In this document: positions 1-8,569 of the stretch, in pieces
How the letters are laid out: every line of letters begins with the position of its first letter
How positions within the stretch are numbered: the first letter of the stretch is position 1
DNA from: Candidatus Defluviibacterium haderslevense
GTDB taxonomy: Bacteria > Bacteroidota > Bacteroidia > Chitinophagales > Saprospiraceae
Length of the DNA stretch: 64,000 nt
Direction: 5' to 3'
NCBI GenBank assembly: GCA_016712225.1
Contig: JADJRL010000003.1
Coordinates: forward strand, 2,369,501-2,433,500
The notes under the pieces: generated by a model
Told to the model about the DNA's origin: nothing
Database searches by the model: none
The model's input: only the letters and a program-made list of their open reading frames with translations
Program-made: the position numbers and the translations under genes

Positions 1-683
1 GTAATTGTATCTAGCATATTGTTTTCCCATTTCTTTTGATATTTTAGGTCTAAATTGCCAAAATTATTCCAAACTCCAATCCAAAAAACACCCCATTCAT
101 CTCCGGCATCTCCACCAATTGATTTACCTACTATAAAGTTATTATTGTTATAATAGAATATGGTATCAATGAACGAATAACCAATACTTGCTAATAAGTA
201 TTTATTAATAGTAGTGAAATACTGGTAGTGCGTTGAGTCGATCTTTTCTAATAGAATAAATAGAGTTCCTTTTGTTTCAAAACCATTATCATTCATGTAT
301 GCCACGAACTTATTGCTATTTAATTGATACTGTTTCATGCGCCTTTCTTCATCAATGAAGCAAATTGATATTGAATCGTTAATATATTCATTTAAATAAT
401 CGCGTTTTTTGAACCTATATCGTAAAGAATTAGTGTCAAGACTATAACATATTGTATCAAAATTATATCGCTTTAATAATATTTGGAATAAATTTAAACT
501 GTCAATTGATAAAATCATGCCTTTAGATAATGCTTTCCATTCACTACTATCAATTATTAAAGGCACCTTTGTTTCTGAGAGTGAATCTTGAACGTATGAA
601 GTTTCTATACACCAATCTTTTTCAATTGATTTAGTTTTGCAACTAATCATAAGTATGAAACAAAAAGCCTGTAGTATCTTCAT
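1..683 (-). CDS. Probable lipoprotein, 3' end cut by window edge (copy 1 of duplicated cassette)
   Basis: The reading frame is open from the ATG at 683 to the left edge. It matches the complete 269-residue protein at 11818-12627 almost perfectly; I see two changed residues (Leu to Trp near residue 23, Lys to Met in the middle). The N-terminus MKILQAFCFILMISCKTK reads as a lipoprotein signal peptide with lipobox ISC, so an envelope location is likely. I recognise no family. The gene is alone in its cassette. The duplicate differs in the palindrome upstream of the start, as expected if the gene moved with only its downstream site. Confidence 0.75.
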   Translation of the reverse strand, partial: MKILQAFCFILMISCKTKSIEKDWCIETSYVQDSLSETKVPLIIDSSEWKALSKGMILSIDSLNLFQILLKRYNFDTICYSLDTNSLRYRFKKRDYLNEYINDSISICFIDEERRMKQYQLNSNKFVAYMNDNGFETKGTLFILLEKIDSTHYQYFTTINKYLLASIGYSFIDTIFYYNNNNFIVGKSIGGDAGDEWGVFWIGVWNNFGNLDLKYQKKWENNMLDTI

Positions 684-697
684 TTTGTAATTGTCAT

Positions 698-824
698 TAA
701 CGTTTTGCAGATTTGCGATGGGCGGGATTTCTACCACCAAACTTCATACGTAAAACTGAACTATTGTCTTGCACAAAAGTGTCTGCGAAGCACGAAACCC
801 CGCCTATTGCAAATGTGCTGTTAT
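698..824 (-). repeat. attC-like cassette site 1
   Basis: 127-bp imperfect palindrome from TAACG to GTTA. Arms are GCAGATTTGCGATGGGCGGG and CCCGCCTATTGCAAATGTGC. It belongs to the same stem family as the sites at 9986 and 12642. The right flank (GTTATAGCC) pairs with the left flank of the next site (GGCTATAAC). Confidence 0.85.
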
Positions 825-838
825 AGCCAGTTTTTCTG

Positions 839-1195
839 TTAGTCATTACACCTTACTTCAATTACCTTGCTGCTCAATGTGTCAAAATGAATGTTCAAAG
901 CGAAAGGCCAAATTCCTCCCCAGCCAAATGGACCTGTTGTTTTACCAATGTCGACTTGATAACTGAAATTTCCGGTTGTATCTCCTTGGTCACCCAATAA
1001 ACTTAACACTTCACTTTTTGATTTGTTAATTAGTATGTTGTCATCTATAATATTTTCCACCATTTTTCCTCGAGTTCTAATATCTCCTTGAAGCCATTCT
1101 TCCCTATTAAATTTTAAGTTTTCAGTTTGTTTGTCCTGTCTGCATCCAATAACAATAAAAAATAAAGGTAAAATAAAAGTCAAGTTTATTTTCAT
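839..1195 (-). CDS. Small lipoprotein, BamE/SmpA-like pattern
   Basis: The 118-residue product starts with a hydrophobic signal ending in lipobox VIGC (Cys 18), so it is probably lipid-anchored. The stretch SKSEVLSLLGDQGDTT followed by a Gly/aromatic-rich beta segment resembles the 'SKxEVxxLLG' entry helix of BamE/SmpA-type folds. That is a pattern match only and no specific role is claimed. It is translationally coupled to the gene upstream: its ATG overlaps the other gene's stop by 4 bp. The two genes form one cassette. Confidence 0.7.
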   Translation of the reverse strand: MKINLTFILPLFFIVIGCRQDKQTENLKFNREEWLQGDIRTRGKMVENIIDDNILINKSKSEVLSLLGDQGDTTGNFSYQVDIGKTTGPFGWGGIWPFALNIHFDTLSSKVIEVRCND

Positions 1196-1599
1196 TGTCC
1201 GTGAAGTTTGTTTTCAGTTTTAATAATTTTCACTGGGTTTGTGTTGTCAATGCTGTCAAGTTGAGCTTGAAACTTAGTCCACCAACCTTTACCATATTTG
1301 CTTTCCAAGTTGTAAGCCATTTTCCTATTGTAATATTCTGTCCCATTGATAATTTCGGTGGACATTTTGCAACCGTATAAATAAAAGTCAAAGCCGTAGG
1401 AGTTTGCTAAATGTTGTTTTTGTTCGAAGTTCAATGGCATTTCCCCAATTTCAGCAATTTGAATTTTTCCATTTTTTATGTCTTGTCGAGCTGCCCAAAA
1501 GTTGAAAGGCGTAAAAAGTCCGAACGCAAAACGAAGTCCTAAATACAGTCCACCAAGTAGTAGAATTGTCAAAAGTCCGAATGTGATTTTTCGTTTCAA
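1192..1599 (-). CDS. Single-pass membrane protein, unknown function
   Basis: 135 residues with one strongly hydrophobic N-terminal segment (about residues 5-28), followed by a soluble domain rich in Tyr, Lys and Asn (NSYGFDFYLYGCKMS, ESKYGKGWWTKFQ). I do not recognise the family. It is the first gene of a two-gene cassette and overlaps the following lipoprotein gene by 4 bp. The pair may act together at the envelope (inference). Confidence 0.65.
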   Translation of the reverse strand: MKRKITFGLLTILLLGGLYLGLRFAFGLFTPFNFWAARQDIKNGKIQIAEIGEMPLNFEQKQHLANSYGFDFYLYGCKMSTEIINGTEYYNRKMAYNLESKYGKGWWTKFQAQLDSIDNTNPVKIIKTENKLHGQ

Positions 1600-1644
1600 T
1601 TTTCCGTTTCTGTCGTTTGTTTGGTGTCGTCCTAAAATTGGCTA

Positions 1645-1771
1645 TAACGTTTTTGGGCTTGGCGAAGGTGGGGGTTAAAAAGTACCAAAGTTCAAATTTA
1701 GCACAAAAGCTAATAGAAAGTACAAGTGCTCAATTTAGCACTAAAGCCCCACTTTTGCCAAACCCATGTTA
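1645..1771 (-). repeat. attC-like cassette site 2
   Basis: 127 bp, TAACG to GTTA. Arms are GGGCTTGGCGAAGGTGGGG and CCCCACTTTTGCCAAACCC, the commonest stem family here. The C/A mismatch and the GAA/TTTT bulge are kept across members. Right flank GTTACCTGC pairs with GCAGGTAAC before site 3. Confidence 0.88.
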
Positions 1772-1785
1772 CCTGCTGGCCTTTT

Positions 1786-3540
1786 TCAGATTTCTCTTTT
1801 AAGTTTTTTAATAATGTCATCAAATGCAATATTACTCCAATCCTTTTTCCATTCGGTTCTAAAGTCAATGTCATTAGAGTCGGGTTTATCAGTTAAGTCT
1901 TTAATTCTTACTATTGTCGGAATTGGGATACAATCTCCAATAATTAATGCCTCTTGTCTTTCAAGAACTGGCAATGTGTCTGTAATTGCACTTACACTAT
2001 CTGGCATAAGTCGCTTTACATATTGTTGGTCTGATGGATTAGTTAATCGCATAGCAACAAAATTATTACATTGAGAAAATATCGTTTCTGATATTTCAGA
2101 AGGTCTTTGACTAACTATCATTAACGACAATCCATACTTTCTTCCTTCTTTAGCTATTCTCTCTATAGACTTCTTTACGGAATGATATTTTGCACCTTCA
2201 CTTTGAGGAATATAATTGTGAGCTTCTTCTAAAACTAGCAAGAAAGGTATTTCAATAGCATCAGTTTTTAATGTTTTATAATGGAAACAAAAATCAAATA
2301 CCAATCTACTAATTAATGAAACTACAATACTTAAAACCTCAAATGGAATACCACTCAAATCTAAAATGGTTATATTTTCATTAGCACCGTCTTCATATCC
2401 AATAAATTGTTTTAAAATTTCTGATAAATCATCAGTCTTATATTCAGAAGTCAAATCTGCTTTCCTTGGCTTCAATAAAAACGCTAATCTATCATCTGCA
2501 ATCTTTGTTTCAAGTCTAGGTACAAATCTATCAAACTCGTTTGCGTAAGGACCACCATTTATAGTACCTTGTTTTTTTTCTTCGAATTCAATTTTCTCAA
2601 AAAGTTGATGTTCTTCTGAAACTCCTGTTATTTTTGCTTTTATTTTTAGTTCTCCTGTTTTTGCGTCTTTTGTAGCACTATTTTGATTAGAAATATATCT
2701 AAATACTTCATCAATGCTAAAGTAAACTGGTGTATCGTAATTTACTTTTTTTAGAGTTGAATTATGTTTCTTTTTGTTTAGAGTAACTGCTGTTTTAAAT
2801 TGTGAAACTTGATTGTGTGAATTGCTTTCCCTACTTTCAATAAACATTTCTTCTAACTCTTCAGAGTTCATAAGCCAATAGGGCAAAACTAAATTTGAAA
2901 CATTCAATTTTTTTGATTTAGGAAAAGCTGTAGCATATTCTCCGTGTAAATCAAATAATAAAATATGAGTATTGTTGAGAATACCTTTAGAAGATTGTTC
3001 AGAATTAGGCTTTATACCTTCTTGTAAAATTCTAGCAACTGTTCCTGACTTGCCTGAACCTGTAGAGCCAACTACAGCAATATGTTTACTAAAAAATTTA
3101 TCTCCATCTACACTTATATCTATTTTAGTGTTTTGGGCAAGTGTTGAAAAACAAAATTCTTTTTCAGAGTCTATGGAAGTATATATTATTTTTAAAATTG
3201 ATTCATCTGCAATTTCGACATTATTTGGTGGTATAGCAATTTGTTGTCCACCTCTTCTGAATTTGTTTTGGTCATCTAAAAATCCGATTGGTTGAGAATC
3301 CAAAATAAATGTTGGAGTGCTTGGGGTTGTAGTTTCTCCAATTAGATTAGTTTCTTTTATTTTGAAACTTTGAACCAATGCGATTATGGAGGTATTTGAG
3401 TCGTCTGAAATTTTTAAATAACTTCCAATTGTAAAATCAGAAGTGTCTTGTTTAAATTTATCAGCGTCCAAAACTTCAACTTGAATTAAGTTTGGTGATA
3501 CCGTTAAAATACGAAAAATATCAGAGTTTGTGGTTGCCAT
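1786..3540 (-). CDS. HerA-like ATPase (DUF87 family), probable anti-phage pair
   Basis: 584-residue HerA/FtsK-type motor ATPase. Visible features are Walker A GSTGSGKSGT (about 158-167), LLFDLHGEYA (about 194-203), Walker B FLLVLEEAH (about 433-441) and the IVSQRPSEI sensor region (about 475-483), with a beta-rich N-terminal HAS-like segment before the P-loop. HerA proteins form hexamers on DNA. The upstream gene, one base away, has a DUF4297-like nuclease pattern. HerA paired with DUF4297, NurA or SIR2 partners is an established bacterial defence arrangement, so the pair is probably a two-gene phage-defence cassette. The exact subtype is not resolved. Confidence 0.88.
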   Translation of the reverse strand: MATTNSDIFRILTVSPNLIQVEVLDADKFKQDTSDFTIGSYLKISDDSNTSIIALVQSFKIKETNLIGETTTPSTPTFILDSQPIGFLDDQNKFRRGGQQIAIPPNNVEIADESILKIIYTSIDSEKEFCFSTLAQNTKIDISVDGDKFFSKHIAVVGSTGSGKSGTVARILQEGIKPNSEQSSKGILNNTHILLFDLHGEYATAFPKSKKLNVSNLVLPYWLMNSEELEEMFIESRESNSHNQVSQFKTAVTLNKKKHNSTLKKVNYDTPVYFSIDEVFRYISNQNSATKDAKTGELKIKAKITGVSEEHQLFEKIEFEEKKQGTINGGPYANEFDRFVPRLETKIADDRLAFLLKPRKADLTSEYKTDDLSEILKQFIGYEDGANENITILDLSGIPFEVLSIVVSLISRLVFDFCFHYKTLKTDAIEIPFLLVLEEAHNYIPQSEGAKYHSVKKSIERIAKEGRKYGLSLMIVSQRPSEISETIFSQCNNFVAMRLTNPSDQQYVKRLMPDSVSAITDTLPVLERQEALIIGDCIPIPTIVRIKDLTDKPDSNDIDFRTEWKKDWSNIAFDDIIKKLKREI

Positions 3541-3541
3541 A

Positions 3542-4768
3542 TTATATTGTTAAGAGTTTATTGATGTCTTTGAGATTATTACAATGTTTTATGTCAAAAA
3601 ATTGACCACTAGAAAATTTCAATATATTGTTTTCATTTGAGAAGTAAAAGTATACGCTAGGTTCGTTTATTTCTACAAAGTTTTTCTCAAATGTTTCTTT
3701 TGATAAAATCCTCAATTGGTAAGAACTTTTTGAAATTTTCAATCCATTCTTTGTTGTATTTATAATAGGTTCTTTATTGAATACAAAATTTGAAAATTGA
3801 ATTTCTTCAAATCCATCGTTAAAGATTATTTTATTATTGATTAGTTCCTTCTTAATAGTTCTAATTTCAGTCAAATCACAGTCAAGAATTACAGTTGGAA
3901 CTTTTGCATCACGAAGCGAATTATTTGCTTTATAAAATTTAGTTATTAAATTTTCAATTAAACTTACAATAGGTAATTCTGAATTGTTAGAATTTAAAAT
4001 ATTTTTTCCTATAAAAATATACTTTAATTTATTGGCTCTTAATGCACTGGTGGATTTTAAATTTTGAGAAACTAATTTTAAGTATTCTGATTTAGAACGA
4101 AGTTTTATAAACCATTCATTGAATAAAGTTTGGCTACAATTTATTGTAGTTAAAAAATCAAGCTTGTTTATTTTTCTATTTGTTATGCCTTTTTGAATTG
4201 CTTTATCTATAATAATTCTTAATGCATTATTATAGAACAAAGTGTCAGCTTCAAAACTAGAGCAGTTGAAAATATTTTTCAACTTACTTATTACTTGGGC
4301 TTGTTGATTGTAAAATTCAAAACCAAAAAGGAAATTGAATTGAAGTAAAAATGAATTGAGGAGAGCATCGGAGATGCCTTTCTCAATTTCATAATGCTTT
4401 TCTATTTTATTTTCCTTGTATGTTAGTATTTCTTTCAGTTTTTTTAAATCAATAATTGGTTCATTCCCTGGAATTTCATTCTCGAAATGTGCATATAAAA
4501 TATATTTGTAATTATTGCTAGTTTTGGGATTTACAAAATGGTCAAGCATTAATGTTATTGGTTCTCTTACAGCAGAGTTGATAAAGTTTGGTTTTGAAAG
4601 ATATTTACATTGAATAGTAGTTTCGTCTGTTGAATTAATGTCGATATCCTCAACTCCTTCAATTATAACTTCATCTGTATCATTAACAAGGTCTAATAAT
4701 TTTAGAATTGTTGTGTCAAATTGATAGTAATATCCTTTAATTGTTGCTTCTGCTGTTCTTGTCGCCAT
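3542..4768 (-). CDS. DUF4297-like nuclease partner of HerA
   Basis: The start is taken at 4768 (MATRTAEATIKGYYYQFD) because the longer frame runs into a cassette site. The product is 408 residues. The N-terminal region carries TDEVIIEGVEDIDI followed by TIQCKY (Glu37, Glu40, Asp41, Gln53, Lys55 region), the E/D...QxK layout of PD-(D/E)xK nucleases as seen in DUF4297/Cap4-type effectors, preceded by the GYYYQ segment common in these proteins. The rest is helical and unrecognised. It is first in the cassette and one base from the HerA gene. In such systems the nuclease is activated or assembled by the HerA ring (family knowledge). Confidence 0.75.
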   Translation of the reverse strand: MATRTAEATIKGYYYQFDTTILKLLDLVNDTDEVIIEGVEDIDINSTDETTIQCKYLSKPNFINSAVREPITLMLDHFVNPKTSNNYKYILYAHFENEIPGNEPIIDLKKLKEILTYKENKIEKHYEIEKGISDALLNSFLLQFNFLFGFEFYNQQAQVISKLKNIFNCSSFEADTLFYNNALRIIIDKAIQKGITNRKINKLDFLTTINCSQTLFNEWFIKLRSKSEYLKLVSQNLKSTSALRANKLKYIFIGKNILNSNNSELPIVSLIENLITKFYKANNSLRDAKVPTVILDCDLTEIRTIKKELINNKIIFNDGFEEIQFSNFVFNKEPIINTTKNGLKISKSSYQLRILSKETFEKNFVEINEPSVYFYFSNENNILKFSSGQFFDIKHCNNLKDINKLLTI

Positions 4769-4809
4769 TAATTTTCTGTTTTGTTGGTGGGTTTCGGTAG
4801 GCTTGCAGG

Positions 4810-4941
4810 TAACGGATTTGGCATAGACGCTGCACCGCCAAACCTTAGCAGCCAAAAGTAAGAAATTAATTTTTAATTACCGGAAGAAATTTAAAGAGAA
4901 TGATTTCAGATGCCTGGCGGTGTAGAGTCTATGCCATGTTA
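4810..4941 (-). repeat. attC-like cassette site 3
   Basis: 132 bp, TAACG to GTTA. Arms are GGCATAGACGCTGCACCGCC and GGCGGTGTAGAGTCTATGCC, shared with sites 5 and 14. Right flank GTTATAGCCA pairs with TGGCTATAAC before site 4. Confidence 0.88.
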
Positions 4942-4961
4942 TAGCCAGTGCTTTTTCTCTT

Positions 4962-5468
4962 TTACGTTTGTTTTGGTTTACTCGTTTTGAATAAAAGTAA
5001 TGTTATTGGAATGAGTATTATGAGCACAATTAAAGAATTGAACCATCGCCCGAGTCCAACAGATTTTCCCATTCCGTTTTGAATTACTTCAAATGTAATG
5101 AAAAAGAATAACATAGCTATTCCTAAAGTTATGGTTCTGCTTATCCTAGTTCCTAATTTTAATTGTTCGTTATAGTTTTCGGCAGCAATGTTTTTACCAT
5201 AACTAGATAATCTAGGGAATTTACCCAATATTTTCATTCCGATAATAAGGATAGAAATAACACTTGGCAAAATAAAAATGGATTCTTTTTTTGCAAAACC
5301 ATCAACTTGACCTGAAGCATTAAAGTGAGAAGGAAAGATCTCAGGTAAATTCGAATAATTACAGATTGTTAATGTCCATAACGATACTAACACAAGCCAA
5401 ATAGCAAAATCCAATACTCTGTCAGAGGTTGTGAGTTCTATTTTCATTCTTTGATTAGAATCCATCAT
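4962..5468 (-). CDS. DUF1648 / SdpI-like integral membrane protein
   Basis: 168 residues with four hydrophobic segments (about 18-38, 66-84, 111-131, 140-160). Between the first two lies PSHFNASGQVDGFAKK, the HFNxxGxxDxxxxK signature of DUF1648, the N-terminal domain of SdpI-type immunity proteins. An immunity or stress role is possible but not shown. Two starts are possible (residue 1 or the Met at residue 8). It is a single-gene cassette. Confidence 0.8.
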   Translation of the reverse strand: MMDSNQRMKIELTTSDRVLDFAIWLVLVSLWTLTICNYSNLPEIFPSHFNASGQVDGFAKKESIFILPSVISILIIGMKILGKFPRLSSYGKNIAAENYNEQLKLGTRISRTITLGIAMLFFFITFEVIQNGMGKSVGLGRWFNSLIVLIILIPITLLLFKTSKPKQT

Positions 5469-5504
5469 TTAGGCTTTATTTTATCATTACTTTAGCATTG
5501 GCTA

Positions 5505-5631
5505 TAACGTATTTGAGATTAATGCAGGCAGAGCATTTTCGATACCTGCCAAGGGCAAAAACCTTAAGCCAAATTTACAACATTTTCTGGAATGAAAAAT
5601 GAATTGCTCTGCTTGCATTAATGTCATGTTA
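5505..5631 (-). repeat. attC-like cassette site 4
   Basis: 127 bp, TAACG to GTTA. Arms are GAGATTAATGCAGGCAGAGC and GCTCTGCTTGCATTAATGTC. It is nearly identical to the site at 10775, which follows the second copy of the same gene pair. Right flank GTTAAGCAC pairs with GTGCTTAAC before site 5. Confidence 0.88.
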
Positions 5632-5644
5632 AGCACAGTGCGTT

Positions 5645-5818
5645 TTAAACAGTTGAATATTTTCTTTTACTTTCTGCTTTGGTTTTAACTTTTGGTTTTG
5701 CAGATGAATTCGATTTTGTTCTTTGGAAATAATCGTGGAGTGCTTTTTCTTCAGCAACTGTCAACGTTCCTTGTCCTCCAATAATATCTACTTCCAAAAT
5801 TTGTTTCTTCTTAGTCAT
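5645..5818 (-). CDS. 57-residue basic protein, partner of the GNAT-like gene
   Basis: A short ORF starting ATG at 5818, beginning MTKKKQILEVDIIGGQGTLT and ending in a Lys/Ser-rich tail (SKRKYSTV). It lies 7 bp after the 174-residue GNAT-like gene and is repeated exactly at 10915-11088, which supports it as a real gene. I recognise no family. Its size, charge and position suggest an antitoxin or accessory partner, by analogy with the toxin-antitoxin pairs common in integron arrays. That role is inference. Confidence 0.65.
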   Translation of the reverse strand: MTKKKQILEVDIIGGQGTLTVAEEKALHDYFQRTKSNSSAKPKVKTKAESKRKYSTV

Positions 5819-5825
5819 ATTCTAT

Positions 5826-6350
5826 TTACTTAAAATATTTATCAATTAGTTTTAGTGCGGCTCTATTCGCAATAATCATAACTCTGCCACCAAAATGAAA
5901 AGCACCAAGAGTTTTTTCGTAATGTTCAATAAGTTGAGATTTTGATAAGAAAGAAACATTTCCTTCAAACCCTCTTTGAAATGAAATTTTACAAGCAAAT
6001 GCTACCAAATTGCCCGCAACTCCTGAATACATCTTATTTTTTCCTTTGTTGAATGGTGCGTTTTCAACAATATGCATGTAAACGTGATCTTGTTTTATCT
6101 CAAGACAAATAAGCCCTTGTATAATAGTTGAGTTTCCAACAATGGTCAATTTGTATACCTCTCTTTCAGGTTGTTTGTATTCCTCTGTCCAATTGAATAG
6201 CCAACCATTTTTCTTAGACACTAGTTTAAGCTCGCTTTTAGTTAATATGGAAACTTCAGTAGCAAAGCTGTCTCCAGTAATTACATTTTCAATCGAGTTT
6301 GTAAGCTTATCTACTTCAAAATCGAGTCCAATTTTTTTTGCCTTTTTCAC
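5826..6350 (-). CDS. GNAT-like acetyltransferase-fold protein (copy 1)
   Basis: 174 residues from a GTG start. The second half has the rhythm of a GNAT domain: a central strand (VYMHIVENAPFN), a Gly-rich turn and helix (YSGVAGNLVAFACKISFQRGF), then YEKTLGAFHFGGRVMII and a closing helix. The canonical Q/RxxGxG/A loop is degenerate (YSGVAG), so acetyl-CoA binding is uncertain. A TAnnTTTG promoter box ends about 5 bp before the GTG, so the transcript may be leaderless. It is coupled to the 57-residue gene. The whole cassette is repeated at 10.9-11.6 kb with an identical protein. Confidence 0.65.
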   Translation of the reverse strand: MKKAKKIGLDFEVDKLTNSIENVITGDSFATEVSILTKSELKLVSKKNGWLFNWTEEYKQPEREVYKLTIVGNSTIIQGLICLEIKQDHVYMHIVENAPFNKGKNKMYSGVAGNLVAFACKISFQRGFEGNVSFLSKSQLIEHYEKTLGAFHFGGRVMIIANRAALKLIDKYFK

Positions 6351-6353
6351 ATA

Positions 6354-6362
6354 GCAAATTTA
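6354..6362 (-). promoter_or_regulatory. Bacteroidota -7 box upstream of GNAT-like gene
   Basis: On the minus strand the sequence reads TAAATTTGC, fitting the TAnnTTTG(C) -7 consensus of Bacteroidota. It lies only a few bases before the GTG start, implying a very short or absent leader. The same box precedes the second copy at 11624-11632. Confidence 0.45.
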
Positions 6363-6423
6363 CGAATTTTTCATGTATTTATTGCTATAATTTATTGATT
6401 AAGGCGTCTATTTGCATTGTGCT

Positions 6424-6555
6424 TAACGTATTTGGCATAGACGCTGCACCGCCAAACCTTAGCAGCCAAAAGTAAGAAATAAATTTTTCATTACTGGAAA
6501 AAATTAAAAGAGAATGATTTTCGATTCTTGGCGGTGTAGAGTCTATGCCATGTTA
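6424..6555 (-). repeat. attC-like cassette site 5
   Basis: 132 bp, TAACG to GTTA, in the GGCATAGACGCTGCACCGCC stem family. It differs completely in stem sequence from the site upstream of the second GNAT cassette (11694), marking the cassette boundary. Right flank GTTATGCG pairs with CGCATAAC before site 6. Confidence 0.88.
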
Positions 6556-6562
6556 TGCGACG

Positions 6563-7396
6563 TCATTTTATGTAGTTTATGAATGTACTGTCAACTTTTA
6601 ACCATTGAATATGATTATAACTTAATATTTTTTCATCTGCGTATAAGGTATACTTTATTAAATTATTTCTAAATAGAGCTAGTACATATTGTGGATTAAA
6701 ATTTGTTTTGTCTATTTCTTCAAGAATTGGAGATTGGATAATACTAAGTAGAGGAATTCTATTAAGGATATTTGCTATCGTATCCTTATTTTTGATGGTT
6801 TTAATTTTTTCATTTTTAATATAATATTGTTGTTGCTTGAGACTATCTTTAGGAGGATGATGTAATTGGGTATTTGAAATTCTAATTGAGTCAACATATT
6901 TTATTGGGGATAAGTCAAAAAGTCTGGAACTATAAGATATATCCTGTTTATCTCCTGTTTCAATTGCCTTACAAATTAAATGGCCTAAACTACGTAGTAT
7001 TTCACTCTCATCTTTTATATCATAATAGCTAAATTTTTTCAGTATACTGTCTTTACAAAGTATTACAAGACTATTGGTTGAACCATGCGTAACCTGTATT
7101 CTTGGATGTATAAAAGTATCAGATAATACAATTTTAATTGTCTTTAAATAGGAAATCAATTGGGTACTATCCCTAATACTATGACAACTAAATCTAGTAC
7201 CAAATTCACAATTTCCCCAACCATCGCAATCTCTTCGCTCGATTTCGTAATAAATAATGCTGTCACGTTCAATAATAATCTCAATATATGAAGAGTCAGT
7301 CATTGCCGAAAGATGAATTTCATCATATGGAAGTTCATTTTTTGCGCATGAGAGGTTGATCAGAATCAGTGCAACAAAAGATAGTAATAATTTCAT
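6563..7396 (-). CDS. Lipoprotein of a cassette-borne paralog family (copy 1)
   Basis: 277 residues, signal peptide with lipobox NLSC (Cys 17), then a conserved block DEIHLSAMTDSSYIEI...RDSIIYYEIERRDCDGWGNCEFG. It is about 98% identical to 14838-15671 (six changes seen) and clearly but distantly related to its neighbour 7586-8410, which shares the DEIHLS-TDSSYI and CDGxGxC blocks. I recognise no function. Two close Cys residues in the CDGWGNC motif might form a disulphide in the periplasm (inference). Single-gene cassette. Confidence 0.75.
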   Translation of the reverse strand: MKLLLSFVALILINLSCAKNELPYDEIHLSAMTDSSYIEIIIERDSIIYYEIERRDCDGWGNCEFGTRFSCHSIRDSTQLISYLKTIKIVLSDTFIHPRIQVTHGSTNSLVILCKDSILKKFSYYDIKDESEILRSLGHLICKAIETGDKQDISYSSRLFDLSPIKYVDSIRISNTQLHHPPKDSLKQQQYYIKNEKIKTIKNKDTIANILNRIPLLSIIQSPILEEIDKTNFNPQYVLALFRNNLIKYTLYADEKILSYNHIQWLKVDSTFINYIK

Positions 7397-7455
7397 TAAT
7401 GGTTCCTTCTGTTTTTATAAATCTTTACTAGTAATTTGTTATATGAGATGGCGCA

Positions 7456-7578
7456 TAACGGAGAGGTACTTGCGACGTGCCGCCACTTGCACCAAAGCCA
7501 AAAGTAAGAAATATTTTCATTAAAAGCCAATAGTGAAAATTTATGATTTTTGGCGGCATGTTCGTAAGTACATTGTTA
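7456..7578 (-). repeat. attC-like cassette site 6
   Basis: 123 bp, TAACG to GTTA, with its own stem sequence: AGGTACTTGCGACGTGCCGC and GCGGCATGTTCGTAAGTAC. Right flank GTTATGTGAT pairs with ATCACATAAC before site 7. Confidence 0.85.
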
Positions 7579-7585
7579 TGTGATG

Positions 7586-8410
7586 TTAATTGAAATTGCT
7601 TATTAATAAGCTATCAACTTTAAGTACTTGAAGCCATGAATATGGCATTATTACTAAATCAGTTTCTAATTGAAAACAAATAAGTCTATTTCTATAGAAA
7701 TTAATCTCATATTTAGGAATCAACTTGCCAAACCCCTTTCTAGTTGTTCTATCTATTATTTTTTGCATTTGAATGATGTTTATAAACGATTCAATCTGCT
7801 CTTTTCGCGAGATCATTTTTAATTCATAATCTTTAATATAGTTTAAACGCTTACCATTATAACCATCAATTTCAACAGATTTCAATTTAATTATGCTAAT
7901 GGAATCAATATCCGTTAAGTCAGAAATATCTATAAGTCTTTCTGTAGTATTAATATTGCTCCTATTTGTTTGACTTATTATATTGAGTAATTGTTTTTTA
8001 ACTTCTACAATATCTCTAGAATTGTTTTCTGAGCCATAAAATCTGAAATTTTTAATTAGACTATCTTGAGATAAAAATTTTATGCTGGATGTTGTAGCGT
8101 GTGTCATCATTATTGCTTCAAGATGAAATGTATCAGATAGTAATCTTTGAACTTCTTCATCAATAATATCAAAGGTATTATTGATTTTGGAAGCCTGAGC
8201 ATAAAATTTGGGCCCATACTTGCACGACCCATATCCATCGCATGCGCCACGTTCTAATTGCAAAATTATTATTGAATCTCTTGAAACAAATATTTGAATA
8301 TATGAGCTATCAGTGTGAGTTGAAAGATGTATTTCATCATAGAATTTCTTATGTTTAATACAACTACAATGTAAACTTATAATCAAGAATAATAATTTGA
8401 ATCTAATCAT
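7586..8410 (-). CDS. Lipoprotein, diverged paralog of the DEIHLS family
   Basis: 274 residues starting MIRFKLLFLIISLHCSC, with lipobox HCSC or LHC. The block DEIHLSTHTDSSYIQIFVSRDSII and CDGYGSCKYG align with the 277-residue proteins at 6563 and 14838, while the remainder is much diverged. It neighbours one of those copies in the array as a separate cassette with a different site. The function is not recognised. A surface-exposed or periplasmic protein is likely from the signal. Confidence 0.72.
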   Translation of the reverse strand: MIRFKLLFLIISLHCSCIKHKKFYDEIHLSTHTDSSYIQIFVSRDSIIILQLERGACDGYGSCKYGPKFYAQASKINNTFDIIDEEVQRLLSDTFHLEAIMMTHATTSSIKFLSQDSLIKNFRFYGSENNSRDIVEVKKQLLNIISQTNRSNINTTERLIDISDLTDIDSISIIKLKSVEIDGYNGKRLNYIKDYELKMISRKEQIESFINIIQMQKIIDRTTRKGFGKLIPKYEINFYRNRLICFQLETDLVIMPYSWLQVLKVDSLLISNFN

Positions 8411-8427
8411 ATTTTTTTAATATCACA

Positions 8428-8553
8428 TAACGTATTGGCGCTTGGCGTAGTGGCGGATTACGGAGCACAAAACTGTCAATACACCACAAAGGATGATACG
8501 AAGTAGAATGTTCAATTAACCACATCACCCGCCATTGAGCCAAACGCCTGTTA
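8428..8553 (-). repeat. attC-like cassette site 7
   Basis: 126 bp, TAACG to GTTA. Arms are GGCGCTTGGCGTAGTGGCGG and CCGCCATTGAGCCAAACGCC, the same family as site 26. Right flank GTTAGCGG pairs with CCGCTAAC before site 8. Confidence 0.88.
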
Positions 8554-8569
8554 GCGGTTAGGCCTTTTT

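Noticed and set aside
769..966. Short plus-strand frames overlapping cassette sites and antisense to genes (for example 769-966, 13485-13736, 17603-17956)
   Set aside because: They run through palindromes or opposite well-supported genes and have no recognisable domains.
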